A stretch of 38,735 nt of DNA from Candidatus Zhuqueibacterota bacterium (GCA_022616415.1 JAKEEU010000270.1:1-38735); one strand, 5' to 3'; positions 8,650 to 17,321 are shown, counted from the stretch's first letter. The notes: a model not told the origin generated them from the letters alone. Numbers and translations: made by a program.

Positions 8650-8717
8650 TTAACCGCTAATCAACGCGAATTAACGCTAATTATTTTTATTCGTTCATTC
8701 GCGCCAATTTGCGGTTA
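8650..8717. repeat. Imperfect inverted repeat after rsmB
   Basis: The left arm TTAACCGCTAATCAACGCGA plus AATTAACGCTAAT pairs with the right arm ATTCGTTCATTCGCGCCAAT plus TTGCGGTTA. The dyad sits immediately downstream of the rsmB stop codon (8723) and upstream of the lipoprotein gene. The GCTAATTAACGCGAATTAACGCTAAT style is a known kind of dispersed repeat sequence. It could serve as an rsmB transcript end; no T-run clear enough for a classical terminator is seen. Confidence 0.55.
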
Positions 8718-8722
8718 TACAT

Positions 8723-10000
8723 TCACGAAGTTCTCTCCAATACGGTGGCAAAAAAGCCGTCGGTGCCATACCGGTGCGGAAAGAGATGAATAGCGCTGCC
8801 GTCGGCAAGATGCGCGAGTTGATAGCGCTGCAAAATCGCGGCAGCGTCAGCCGCGCGAAAATTCGTATGCTCGGCGAGAAAAGCTTGCACCACTTCCTCG
8901 TTTTCTTCAGCGAGCAGGCTGCACGTGGCGTAAACCAAGCGGCCGCCCGGTTTGAGCAAGGCGGCATATTGGTTGATAATCTGCTTCTGCTTGGCCGTCA
9001 TCTCTCGCACCATCTCCGGCGTGGTTTTCCACTTCGCATCGGGATTCCTGCGGAACACGCCGGTGCCGCTGCAGGGCGCGTCAATGAGAATGGCGTCCAT
9101 TTGTCCGAGAAGATTTGCCGGAACTTCGTCCGGCTGCAAAAGCTGCACGCGAATATTGTGAATGCCGCAGCGCCGCGCGCGCTTGCGCAGATTTTCCAAG
9201 CGCGGCGACACGACGTCGAAGGCGAAAATTTCGCCGCGGTTTTTCATCAGCGCCGCGAGATGTAATGTCTTGCCGCCGCCGCCGGCGCAAACGTCGGCCA
9301 CTCTCCAGTTCGGTTTCGGATCGAGCAGCAGCGAGACGATCTGGCTGCCTTCGTCCTGCAGTTCAAACCAGCCTTCGCGAAAAAGATCAAGCGAAAAGAG
9401 ATTCGTGCGTTTGGCGAGATGGATGCCGTCCGGCGAAAATTTTGTGGGCGTACATTCGTAGCCGCGTTCTTGCAACTTCGCCAAACAAGTTTCACGCGTC
9501 GCTTTCAATATATTCACGCGAATCGTCAACGGCGGCGGTTGATTCAGGGCTTCCAACAAACGTTCGGTTTCACTCTCTCCCAATTGTCGTTGCAATGCCG
9601 CGACGAGCCAATCCGGGAATGAAGTCCGAAGTCCGAGGTTGTGGAGTCCGAGGTCGGTAAAGTTCAAAGTCGCGAGGTCAGAGATCTCGGTTGGCAAAAG
9701 TGGCAACGAATAAGTTTGTACGGTTTCGGGCGATACTTTCTCGATGTGCAGTTTATAAGCGGCAAAGAGCCAGGCGGGATGTGAGACGGCGTCGGGTTTG
9801 ACTTTGGCAACAAAGGCTTGCAGCAAGCGCAAATGACGCAGAATGCCATAGACGCTTTCCGCCAGCTCGCGGCGGTCGTGTGAGCCGAGATAGCGGCGCT
9901 GCCGGAAAAACGCATCGATGATATGATCTGCCGGGCGTTGATCTCGTTGCAAAATCTCGATCAGCTCGAGCGCGTGGCCGGCAAGTGAAGAGGAGCGCAT
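8723..10000 (-). CDS. rsmB: 16S rRNA m5C967 methyltransferase RsmB
   Basis: This enzyme methylates a cytosine of 16S rRNA using SAM. From the chosen start (MRSSSLAGHALELIE, ATG 9998-10000) it is 425 residues, close to family length. An N-terminal NusB-like helical domain is followed by the Rossmann methyltransferase domain with DVCAGGGGKT (SAM binding). The two catalytic cysteines of the NSUN family sit in DAPCSGTG and YATCSLLAEEN (residues 310 and 360 from this start). I prefer ATG 10000 to the upstream in-frame ATG at 10045 because the extra 15 residues (MPCKPDLIITYTKDC) run into the inverted repeat at 10026-10088. Between the two domains, DLGLHNLGLRTS is encoded by a tandem GTCCGA-type repeat (9621-9657). 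Confidence 0.93.
   Translation of the reverse strand: MRSSSLAGHALELIEILQRDQRPADHIIDAFFRQRRYLGSHDRRELAESVYGILRHLRLLQAFVAKVKPDAVSHPAWLFAAYKLHIEKVSPETVQTYSLPLLPTEISDLATLNFTDLGLHNLGLRTSFPDWLVAALQRQLGESETERLLEALNQPPPLTIRVNILKATRETCLAKLQERGYECTPTKFSPDGIHLAKRTNLFSLDLFREGWFELQDEGSQIVSLLLDPKPNWRVADVCAGGGGKTLHLAALMKNRGEIFAFDVVSPRLENLRKRARRCGIHNIRVQLLQPDEVPANLLGQMDAILIDAPCSGTGVFRRNPDAKWKTTPEMVREMTAKQKQIINQYAALLKPGGRLVYATCSLLAEENEEVVQAFLAEHTNFRAADAAAILQRYQLAHLADGSAIHLFPHRYGTDGFFATVLERTS
9621..9657. repeat. In-frame GTCCGAGG tandem repeat within rsmB
   Basis: The plus strand reads GAAGTCCGAAGTCCGAGGTT then GTGGAGTCCGAGGTC: four GTCCGA units in 37 bases. It encodes TDLGLHNLGLRTSF at the junction of the NusB-like and catalytic domains of RsmB, just before the FPDWLV helix that in most relatives directly follows the linker. 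Short AAGTCCGAAGTCCGA arrays are otherwise an intergenic kind of repeat. Confidence 0.6.
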
Positions 10001-10025
10001 GCAATCTTTCGTATATGTGATGATC

Positions 10026-10088
10026 AAGTCCGGCTTGCACGGCAAGATGCCGATAAAATTGATGAAAGATCGCGTGCAAGCCGGACTT
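10026..10088. repeat. Perfect 16-bp inverted repeat between rsmB and OMP gene
   Basis: AAGTCCGGCTTGCACG (10026-10041) and CGTGCAAGCCGGACTT (10073-10088) are exact reverse complements separated by 31 bases. The pair lies in the 149-bp gap downstream of the outer-membrane protein gene and upstream of rsmB. A transcript would form a strong stem, possibly ending or stabilising the upstream mRNA. No T-run follows. Confidence 0.7.
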
Positions 10089-10149
10089 CACTTTTTCCGC
10101 TTCAAGATCGTACATCATTTTTGCATGCGAGTCAAGCAATTTTTTCAGA

Positions 10150-10974
10150 CTATTTTAAAGCAAAATCCACCTTCAGCCCCAGTATGCCGTCAATAATATT
10201 ATTGAGATCATCATCCAGTGGCAGCATGTAGAACAGCCCCGGCCTCACCTGGCTCGTGGTCAACTGCGCGCCAAAAGCCAATGAATGCGTGAAACGGTCG
10301 CCAAAATCATCAAAATCTTCGGTGACGATGAAAACGCCGAGTAACTCGGCAAAAAAGGCCACGTTCGCCAAGGGGAAGCCTCCGGCAAGGCCGTAATGTC
10401 CAAAAAGTTCGACATCGCCCCCTTCGGTTGGCACCAGTAACTGCGGCCCGATTTCGAAGCCAAACATGCCGCGGTTAATTTGGCGATAGTGATAGGCGAA
10501 ATTGCCGTAAATCGTCAACACGTCAGGCAAAGATCTCTGCAGCTCGTGGAAGTTTGTCAGCAGGCCGAGGAAATGAGCGCCGTCTTTCTTTTCCGAAGCT
10601 GTTGGCAAAAATACGCCAAGAGATATATTCATGTCGTTGTCGGCGGAATTGCCCAAGCGAGCTTGTGCGCCGAGATAAATGTCCCCGATGCCGCTCTCGC
10701 CATCTACGCCTTCGGCAGAAAAAGCATTAAACGGTATGGCGCCGACGGCATTCAGGCGTGAGCCGCCCACCGGCGCATTGAGCCACAGATCATAGGTTCC
10801 GGAAAAAGTGGACAATTTGGAATCGCCTGCAAAGTTGGGGCGCAAAAACCTCAGCCCCACTTTGGTGCGATTCTCTGCCTGACTTTGGAAAAGAAAAGTC
10901 TGGGCAACGAGTGCTTGCACCGATAGGATTATCAAAAATCCCGTGGCGGTTGCGGCAAAACGATGGAATTTCAT
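10150..10974 (-). CDS. Outer-membrane beta-barrel protein
   Basis: A 274-residue exported protein from start MKFHRFAATATGFLIILS, with a signal peptide cleaved near ALVAQ. I chose this ATG (10972-10974) rather than the one 16 codons earlier because GAGG lies at the right distance upstream and the product then begins with a normal signal peptide. The body alternates polar and hydrophobic residues with glycine-rich turns (GIGDIYLGAQARLG, NFAYHYRQINRG, HYGLAGGFPLAN) and ends in LKVDFALK, as in porin-like or aromatic-pathway transporter barrels. The exact family is not recognised. A weak promoter-like TTGCTG-18-TATATC lies just upstream. No operon partner is evident. Confidence 0.65.
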   Translation of the reverse strand: MKFHRFAATATGFLIILSVQALVAQTFLFQSQAENRTKVGLRFLRPNFAGDSKLSTFSGTYDLWLNAPVGGSRLNAVGAIPFNAFSAEGVDGESGIGDIYLGAQARLGNSADNDMNISLGVFLPTASEKKDGAHFLGLLTNFHELQRSLPDVLTIYGNFAYHYRQINRGMFGFEIGPQLLVPTEGGDVELFGHYGLAGGFPLANVAFFAELLGVFIVTEDFDDFGDRFTHSLAFGAQLTTSQVRPGLFYMLPLDDDLNNIIDGILGLKVDFALK

Positions 10975-11051
10975 AAACAACCTCATTTTAAAGATATACT
11001 GTTTTTGGCGCGAAACCAGCAAATTATAAAATCAGGTCGCACGCCCAGTGG

Positions 11052-11605
11052 TTAAATTTTCGTGGTTTTTCTGACCAACTCATTCACGACATGCCTGAAC
11101 AAATCAGTCAACGCGGGACCGTGTTCTTCTTTTTTGTGCTTGATGCCGAACAGCCAGGTTTCGTCCACCACGACGGGTGTCTCTGAAGTCACGCTGACTT
11201 CGTCATTCCAAGCCACTCTTCCCGATTTATCTACCATTTTCACATAAAGTAGTCATAATCGATTTCTCCCCGCAGATGATCCAAAGGCAGAAGCGCCAGA
11301 CCGAGATCGTTCTTCAAGCCCGCCTCAATGATCCAATATAAGGAATCGCGTTGAGATTTCCACTCAGATTTTTCCGGATTCTTGACGTCATTGATGGTTT
11401 TTTTGATTTCATCCACCATGCGGATGGCTTCGATGATGTCGGCGGTGGGTCCGGCCTTGCCTTCATACTTCACGTTTGCAAATGGCTCTACTGTAAAATC
11501 AAAAGCAACGACTGCCACTTCCTGAAAGGAAGAAGGCCGGGATAGTTGTACTTTTGAAGCGCATCCCGATAAAAATAGGATGCCGATCAACAATAGATTT
11601 TTCAT
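11052..11605 (-). pseudogene. Lipoprotein gene broken by internal deletion
   Basis: The N-terminal part (MKNLLLIGILFLSGCASKVQ, lipobox LSGC) and the C-terminal part (VKMVDKSGRVAWNDEVSVTS to ELVRKTTKI) both match the intact paralog at 22078-22941, including KYEGKAGP-ADIIEA and GLKNDLG-LLP-DHL. About 55 residues present in the paralog (GYPHGSTKK to LPKLTLQ) are missing between GEIDYDYF and VKMVDKSG. The junction leaves the two parts in different frames, so the first part stops at TGA within four codons. This is consistent with a deletion of about 163 bp. AGGAGG precedes the ATG, so a truncated 121-residue lipoprotein could still be made. The function of the family is unknown. Confidence 0.8.
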
Positions 11606-11623
11606 AAAAAGCCTCCTAATGAA

Positions 11624-11680
11624 GGGAGTGTGGACTTTCTAGTCCACACGCGCATCGCGGACAAGAAAGTCTGCGCTCCC
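11624..11680. repeat. Short dispersed inverted repeat
   Basis: Nested dyads: GTGTGGACT-TTCT-AGTCCACAC is a perfect hairpin, and GGGAGTGTGGACTTTC also pairs with GAAAGTCTGCGCTCCC at the far end. The element fills most of the 84-bp gap between the broken lipoprotein gene and the stop codon of the first Asp-box propeller gene. It is of a non-coding dispersed type (AGACTTTCTTGTCCGCG) and may end the propeller transcript. Confidence 0.6.
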
Positions 11681-11689
11681 TCCTGTGTT

Positions 11690-13789
11690 TCAACGCAACA
11701 ACAACATCCGCCGGTTTTGCACAAAACTGCCGGCGCGGAGCTGATAGATAAACACGCCGCTGGCCAGACCGCCGGCGTTCCACGCGATTTTATGCCTGCC
11801 TGTGGGAAGCACACCATTCAGCAAAGTGGCGACTTCCTCTCCTTTCAGGTTGAAGACCTTGAGCGTCACCTGGCTGACGCGCGGCAGAGAAAATTCCATC
11901 GTGGTTGCCGGATTGAATGGATTGGGGTAATTCTGCTCTAACTGAAAGGCCGCGGGGATCACACCTGTGCTCGCTTTAACCGCAGTGGTTGGCCGCACGC
12001 TGCGAAAGACCAAATTGCCAAAGGTTCCCACCCAAATGTGTCCGGCCGAATCAATGGCGAGGGAAATAATAAATAAATTCGTCAAGCCGGCGCTGAGGTC
12101 GGCCCAATTTTCACCGTTGTCAGTTGAACGAAAAACGCCGCCGCCATAGGTGCCGGCAAAAATATGCCCGGCGGAATTGATCGCGAGATTGCGAACGTCC
12201 GTATGCGTCAGGCCGTTGACGACAGGAGTCCAAGTATCGCCGTTATCCATCGAGCGGAAGATGCTACCCCCTGCGGCAAAAATATGCCCGGCGGGATTGA
12301 TGACGAGAGAAAAGATAATCGGGTTATTCAAATCGGCATAAACGCGCTGCCAACTGTTGCCGTTATCGGTCGAGCGGAAGATGCTCCCGCCGCTCGTGCC
12401 CGCAAAAATATGCCCAAGCGAATTGATGGTCAGCGCATAAACCGTGGGAAGTGGATCACCCAAACCATCATTGGCGGGCGTCCAGTTGTCGCCATTATCG
12501 AGCGAGCGAAGGATGCCGCCCGACCCATCCAATCCCACAAAAACGTATCCCTGGGAGGTGGTCACAATGGCGCGAATGAATTGCGCCGGATGAATTGGCT
12601 TCCAACTCTCACCGCTATTTTTCGAGCGAAAGAGGCCATCAAACTCGGTGCCGGCGAAGAAGTGTCCCTCGGCATTGACGGCGAGCGCTTTGGCCGCGCT
12701 ATTCGTGAAGAGAATGGACGACCAGGTGGCGCCGTCATCCGTGGAGCGAAACACGACATAATCGGTTCCGGCTAAAATCTGTTGGTTGGAAACGGCGACA
12801 AAAGCATGGACGTTGGCAAGCGGCAGCCCGACGAGCGCCCAGCGTGCGCCATTATCCGTGGAGCGAACGATGCCGAGACCCGTGCTGTAAAAGATATGGC
12901 CGCTCGCATTGATGACCAGCGCCTGAATCATCGCATTCAGCATGAAGCGACGATTGATGAGCGTCCAGGTGTTGCCGTTGTCGGTGGAGCGATAAATGCC
13001 GCCATTATTCGTTCCGGCAAAGAGATCGCCATTGGGATGAATGGCAAGAGCAGAGACGTCACCTGATATGCCCCCAAGTTGCGTCCACGTATCGCCATTG
13101 TCTCTCGAGCGAAAGATGCCCAAGCCGTCAGTTGCGGCAAAAATATGGCCTTGCGAATTGATGACAAGCGAAGTGACAGAATAAGGCGGCAGAGAAGTCT
13201 GCGTCCAGTTCTCGCCTTTATCGGTGGAGCGAAATACGCCGCCGGCAAAAGTGCCGGCAAATAGATGGCCGCGTGTATTCACCGCGAGAGAAGTGACTCT
13301 TGCAAACGCCGGCAGGCTTGTAACTGTCCAAGTGTCGCCATTGTCGTGAGAACGGAACAAGCCATCATAAGTTCCTGCGAAAACCTGGCCACTCGAATCG
13401 AAGCCAACAAAGCTGACTTCAGTATTCGTCAAACCGTTATTGACTTGCGTCCAGCTTTCACCGTTGTCCGCGGAGCGGAAGACCCCGCCACCAAGTGTCC
13501 CTAAAAAAATATGGCCTTGAGAATTGATGGCAAGAGAGCGAGCCGAAAAATTTGTTAAACCGTTATTGATTTGAGTCCAATGTGCACCATTATCGGTTGA
13601 GCGGAAAACCCCGTGATAAATATCTCCTGCAAAAATATCTCCATTTAAGTTGATAGCAAGTGTGGGGACGCTGCCGCCATAAGGCCCGCTTGCCGTTTGC
13701 CAGAAGTTGGCTTGGGAAAACCCCGCATCGCCGACGCCTGACAATGCGATGCAGGTTATCAGCGAAAATAAAAACAGTGAAGATTTCAT
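11690..13789 (-). CDS. Secreted Asp-box propeller protein with T9SS tail, 1
   Basis: A 699-residue secreted protein with a signal peptide (MKSSLFLFSLITCIALS to GFSQ). It then carries 13 complete copies of an Asp-box motif of the form FRSTDNGxxW (Ser-x-Asp-x-Gly-x-x-Trp) spaced about 40-48 residues apart, with a degenerate fourteenth (VFRSVRPTT). Between copies runs the recurring strand LAINSxGHIFAGTxGGGVFRS. Such repeats fold as sortilin/BNR-type beta-propellers. The C-terminus has LEQNYPNPFNPATTMEFSL and ends SGVFIYQLRAGS-RRMLLLR, a T9SS type A sorting domain, so it should be exported and attached at the cell surface. GGAGG precedes the ATG. It is a paralog of the next gene; the stretches between Asp boxes are highly repetitive at DNA level too. 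The function is unknown; adhesion or ligand binding is a guess. Confidence 0.85.
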   Translation of the reverse strand: MKSSLFLFSLITCIALSGVGDAGFSQANFWQTASGPYGGSVPTLAINLNGDIFAGDIYHGVFRSTDNGAHWTQINNGLTNFSARSLAINSQGHIFLGTLGGGVFRSADNGESWTQVNNGLTNTEVSFVGFDSSGQVFAGTYDGLFRSHDNGDTWTVTSLPAFARVTSLAVNTRGHLFAGTFAGGVFRSTDKGENWTQTSLPPYSVTSLVINSQGHIFAATDGLGIFRSRDNGDTWTQLGGISGDVSALAIHPNGDLFAGTNNGGIYRSTDNGNTWTLINRRFMLNAMIQALVINASGHIFYSTGLGIVRSTDNGARWALVGLPLANVHAFVAVSNQQILAGTDYVVFRSTDDGATWSSILFTNSAAKALAVNAEGHFFAGTEFDGLFRSKNSGESWKPIHPAQFIRAIVTTSQGYVFVGLDGSGGILRSLDNGDNWTPANDGLGDPLPTVYALTINSLGHIFAGTSGGSIFRSTDNGNSWQRVYADLNNPIIFSLVINPAGHIFAAGGSIFRSMDNGDTWTPVVNGLTHTDVRNLAINSAGHIFAGTYGGGVFRSTDNGENWADLSAGLTNLFIISLAIDSAGHIWVGTFGNLVFRSVRPTTAVKASTGVIPAAFQLEQNYPNPFNPATTMEFSLPRVSQVTLKVFNLKGEEVATLLNGVLPTGRHKIAWNAGGLASGVFIYQLRAGSFVQNRRMLLLR

Positions 13790-13828
13790 AAGCTACCTCC
13801 AAGGCGGGCAAGCCGCCTAAAAACGAAG

Positions 13829-16054
13829 TTATTTCATCAAAACAAGCTTTTGGGTTTCGACAAAACGATCAGTCGAGCCTGTCGCTGTATCTCGCACCTG
13901 CAAGCGATATACATACACGCCGCTCGGCAAATCGGTGGGTTGCCATTGCACGTGGTGCTCGCCGGCAAGCTTCGTTTCACTAACCAGGGTTGCCACTTCA
14001 TGCCCGAGCAAATCGAACACCTTTAGCGTTACGAAGCCGGATTGCGGCAAACGATAGCGAATGGTCGTGCTCGGATTAAATGGATTCGGATAATTCTGTT
14101 CGAGCGAGAAGAAGTTTGGCGCTTGCGCAATTGCTTCTTTCACCGTCGTGGTTGACTGCACGCTGCGGAAAACGCCGCCATCGAAAGTGCCGGCAAAAAG
14201 AAAGCCGTTGGAGTTGAGCGCCAAGGCCAGAACTGTAGGATGCGTCAAGCCGCTATTGACGAGCGTCCAATTGCCGCCATTGTTGATCGAGCGGTAAACG
14301 CCGCCGTTCGTTCCGGCAAAGAGGTGGCCCCGACTGTTGATCACCAGTGCGCGAACTTCATTGTGGATCAAGCCGGTGTTGATCCGCGTCCACGTCTCGC
14401 CATTGTCGGTGGAGCGGTAGATGCCGCCGCCGGCGAAAGTTGGGGCACCGGCAAAAATATCGCCATTCGCATTAATGGCCAGCGTGAAAACGCGGTCGTG
14501 TGTCATGCCGGTTGGTATCCAGGTCTCGCCGTCATCGGAAGAGCGAAAAACTGAAGGATCGTCTTGGGTACCGATGTTGACGACACCGGCAAAGACGTGC
14601 CCATTCTTCGGATTCAGGGCTATTGAGGAGAACCAGCTCCCGGACAAGCCGGTGCTTTCAAACGTCCAACTGTCGCCATTGTTTTTGGAGAGATAGATGC
14701 CGTTCCAAACGCCGGCCAAAATGTGCCCACGCGCATTGAACGCCAACGAATAGACCTGTTGATTCTCCAAACCAACCTGTGTCCACGTATTGCCGTTATC
14801 CGTTGATCGATACACGCCATTTCCATTCGTTCCTGCGAACAAATGGCCGAGAGAGTTAATGGCGAGCGTTTGCAGCGAAAAAACGAACGGCCCGGAGCGC
14901 GGCATGCTGCCGGTGTGCACCCAGTGATCGCCGTTATCATCGGTGCGGACGACGGTCGTGTCACCGGTGACGATGGCAAAGACTTGATCGCTTGCATTGA
15001 CAGCCAGCGCGGGAACAGAAGTATTGGGCAAGCCGATTTGCCTCCAAGTCTCGCCGTTATCGTCGGAGCGAAAAACGCCGCCATTGAGATTAGCCCCAGA
15101 GAAACTTCCTGATACACCTGCGAGGAGCTGTCCACTTGAGGTCACGGCAAGCGAAGAAATGTAGTTGATTTTTAAGCCTGTTGCCGTCCAAGTGTTGCCA
15201 TTATCTATGGAACGAAACACGCCGCGTTCGGAAGTTCCGGCAAAAAGATGGCCGCTCGCATTCGTCGCAAAGGCGGACACTGAAAAGTTTGGCAGGCCGA
15301 TTTGCGCCCAGGTATCGCCGTTGTCCGTCGAGCGCACGATGCCGCCAAAATTCGTTCCGGCTAAAATCTCGCCGGTGGAATTGACAAAAATGGTGATAAC
15401 ATAGATATTGGTCAATCCGGTTTGCACCCAACTGTCGCCGCTATCGCTGGAACGATAAACTCCGGAGCCACCGGTTCCCGCAAAGATATCCCCAGCGGCA
15501 TTGACGGCGAGCGCATAAACGCCGGTATTCGGCAACCCCACTTGTGTCCAAGTGTTGCCGTTGTCCGTGGAGCGAAAAACGCCGTTGATTTCATTTTGCC
15601 CGAATCCAACCGTGCCGGCAAACAGGTGCCCACTGCTATTGATGACCAGCGCATAAATATTGGTGTTTTGGAGGCCGCTGCTCAACAACTGCCAGTTGCT
15701 GCCGTTATTGATGGAGCGATAGACGGCCCCATCGGTTCCGGCAAAAATATGTCCGCTTTTATTGATTGCAAAGGCGCGAATCTGTCCCCCTTTCAAGCTC
15801 GTCTGCGCCCAGCGCTCGCCGTTGTTCGTGGAACGAAACACCCCGCTGAAAAAAGTCCCCGCAAAAATCTGTCCGTTGGGATGGAGCGCCAGCGCTTGCA
15901 CAGCGCCACCCAACGGCCCGTTCGTCTGCTCCCAAGCAACGCTTTGTGCGTTGCTCGTCGCCAATCCGGACAGAATCAACAGACTCGTGAACACGACTGA
16001 GAAAAATTTTAGATGTTTCATAATGGCGACTGTAAATTTGAAATTCATTTTCAT
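13829..16054 (-). CDS. Secreted Asp-box propeller protein with T9SS tail, 2
   Basis: A paralog of the preceding gene, 741 residues from the chosen start (MKMNFKFTVAIMKHL), which has GGAGG eight bases upstream; an ATG seven codons earlier lacks this. The signal peptide is cleaved near TSNAQ. There are 13 Asp-box copies (VFRSTNNGERW, VYRSINNGSNW, VFRSTDNGNTW, VYRSSDSGDSW and so on) plus a degenerate last one, then LEQNYPNPFNPSTTIRYRL and a sorting domain ending TQKLVLMK. The end differs from the usual RAGS form by an insert (RDTATGSTDRFVE). It lies 39 bases upstream of its paralog in the same direction, so the pair probably arose by tandem duplication and may be co-transcribed. Confidence 0.85.
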   Translation of the reverse strand: MKMNFKFTVAIMKHLKFFSVVFTSLLILSGLATSNAQSVAWEQTNGPLGGAVQALALHPNGQIFAGTFFSGVFRSTNNGERWAQTSLKGGQIRAFAINKSGHIFAGTDGAVYRSINNGSNWQLLSSGLQNTNIYALVINSSGHLFAGTVGFGQNEINGVFRSTDNGNTWTQVGLPNTGVYALAVNAAGDIFAGTGGSGVYRSSDSGDSWVQTGLTNIYVITIFVNSTGEILAGTNFGGIVRSTDNGDTWAQIGLPNFSVSAFATNASGHLFAGTSERGVFRSIDNGNTWTATGLKINYISSLAVTSSGQLLAGVSGSFSGANLNGGVFRSDDNGETWRQIGLPNTSVPALAVNASDQVFAIVTGDTTVVRTDDNGDHWVHTGSMPRSGPFVFSLQTLAINSLGHLFAGTNGNGVYRSTDNGNTWTQVGLENQQVYSLAFNARGHILAGVWNGIYLSKNNGDSWTFESTGLSGSWFSSIALNPKNGHVFAGVVNIGTQDDPSVFRSSDDGETWIPTGMTHDRVFTLAINANGDIFAGAPTFAGGGIYRSTDNGETWTRINTGLIHNEVRALVINSRGHLFAGTNGGVYRSINNGGNWTLVNSGLTHPTVLALALNSNGFLFAGTFDGGVFRSVQSTTTVKEAIAQAPNFFSLEQNYPNPFNPSTTIRYRLPQSGFVTLKVFDLLGHEVATLVSETKLAGEHHVQWQPTDLPSGVYVYRLQVRDTATGSTDRFVETQKLVLMK

Positions 16055-16107
16055 AACCTTGACCTCCGAATGCAAAATCAGGGTATTCTACTGCGACAGC
16101 AACGTCT

Positions 16108-16794
16108 TTAATTACTTTCATAAAATAATAGGTGCATTAAGCCCGCGACACCAGCGACAACACCAGCAACACCATGGCCGATCAGTCCGGCATAAGATCC
16201 GGCTTTCATCCCGATATAAATGACGATGTCGTGAGCGGTTTTGGTGACGTAACGATAGTTATCAAACGGAGGCACCTCACCCCGAGCACGCCGATACTCA
16301 ACAAGCAGGCTCAGCGCAAACCACTCTTTAAACTTTAAATCCATATTTCCGGTAAAACCTGGCCTAGAAAATTGCCAATTAGAGTCCCACAGAAGTATTC
16401 CCGGAGAGACATCGAGACGGGTCCCATTGGTGAACCATCTTCGCATTCTCAGCTTTAAGCCGCCTCTGAGATTGCTGTCGTCACCGAAACCAACAAAATT
16501 GCTGGCGCCCAGCGCATAGCAGGGACTCAGGTTTCTCATGAAACCCAAGTCGGAGGTGATATAAAGTTGTTGATCGGGACGATAAGCAGAATGATCCGTG
16601 ATCGAGCCATCCCTAAATGTGATCTTTTCGAATACCGGCTGTGAAGAAACTCTGTAGTTAAGGCCGAATTCGGTAATCGGAAAAGTCCGGCAAGTCGGCA
16701 ATGGTTTGGGGTTCCAACGAAACTGCGCTTGCGACGGCGCCAAAGCACCTTCGAGCAAAGCTACAGTTGCAATAAAGCTGATGAAATGTTTCAT
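16108..16794 (-). CDS. Exported protein of unknown function
   Basis: A 228-residue protein with a clear signal peptide (MKHFISFIATVALLEGALAP-SQAQ). The centre has barrel-like alternating segments (ELGLNYRVSS-like, YITSDLGFMRN, LKLRMRRWFTNGTRLDVSPG, FALSLLVEYRRARGE). The last 30 residues are a glycine/alanine-rich hydrophobic stretch (GLIGHGVAGVVAGVAGLMHL) that could cross or insert in a membrane. GGGAG lies upstream of the ATG. I do not recognise the family; a small outer-membrane barrel is possible. The 142-bp gap before the next gene upstream shows nothing firm. Confidence 0.5.
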   Translation of the reverse strand: MKHFISFIATVALLEGALAPSQAQFRWNPKPLPTCRTFPITEFGLNYRVSSQPVFEKITFRDGSITDHSAYRPDQQLYITSDLGFMRNLSPCYALGASNFVGFGDDSNLRGGLKLRMRRWFTNGTRLDVSPGILLWDSNWQFSRPGFTGNMDLKFKEWFALSLLVEYRRARGEVPPFDNYRYVTKTAHDIVIYIGMKAGSYAGLIGHGVAGVVAGVAGLMHLLFYESN

Positions 16795-16936
16795 GGTTTA
16801 TGCTCCCTATAAAAGTATCGTGATTTGCCACTGCGCGCGTTGTGAGAAATGGTTTGGCATGTCATGAGAGAGCGCGCCTCCTATAAATATAGACACTTGC
16901 AAATGGGAATTTCTCACGTTTATTTTAGGCAAAGAT

Positions 16937-17321
16937 TTACCTCTTTAGATGATAATGAACCCCGGTTTCATCTTTCAATATGAACGTGCGATTTCCCGGA
17001 ATGGCGATGCCGGTTACAGTTCCAATGAATCATTTCAGTCTGAACGTTCACCGGTGATAACTTGAACCGATGCGTTTCACCGCCAGCCTCGTTTTCGATG
17101 ACCAGAACGCGAGAGGAGTCCGGCAGCATGGTTGCTGCCTCGACAAGCGTACCTTTGAGCTCCTTGCCATTCCGATCGCGGACGCTGATCTTGCGGCCCG
17201 GCTTCAATTGGCTTGCTTCCTCCAGGAATTCGCGTTGGCTAACAACACGATGTTGTGAACAGCCAATGCACAACAGGGCAAGCATGAATGCCTGCACACA
17301 AAGGAATTTTTTGGTTTTCAT
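16937..17321 (-). pseudogene. Small lipoprotein gene with probable C-terminal frameshift
   Basis: Residues 1-21 form a lipoprotein signal (ALLCIGC-SQ), followed by a small soluble domain (LKPGRKISVRDRNGKELKG, RVLVIENEAGGETHRFKLSP). As read, the frame ends IHWNCNRHRHSGKSHVHIER at 16968, an unlikely composition. The +1 frame of the same DNA reads GTVTGIAIPGNRTFILKDET-GVHYHLKR and stops at 16937, which looks like real protein. A one-base change near 17024-17034 (GAAATGATTCATTGG) would join them. I therefore extend the gene to 16937 and mark it as probably frameshifted. Function unknown. Confidence 0.5.

Noticed and set aside
10001..10045. 15-codon upstream extension of rsmB
   Set aside because: The extra codons run into the perfect inverted repeat at 10026-10088, and the family normally starts near the helix LAGHALELIE.
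11690..16054. Evenly spaced DNA repeats suggesting a CRISPR array
   Set aside because: The spacing of about 130 bp and the codon pattern follow the Asp-box protein repeats; there are no identical short repeats with unique spacers and no cas genes.
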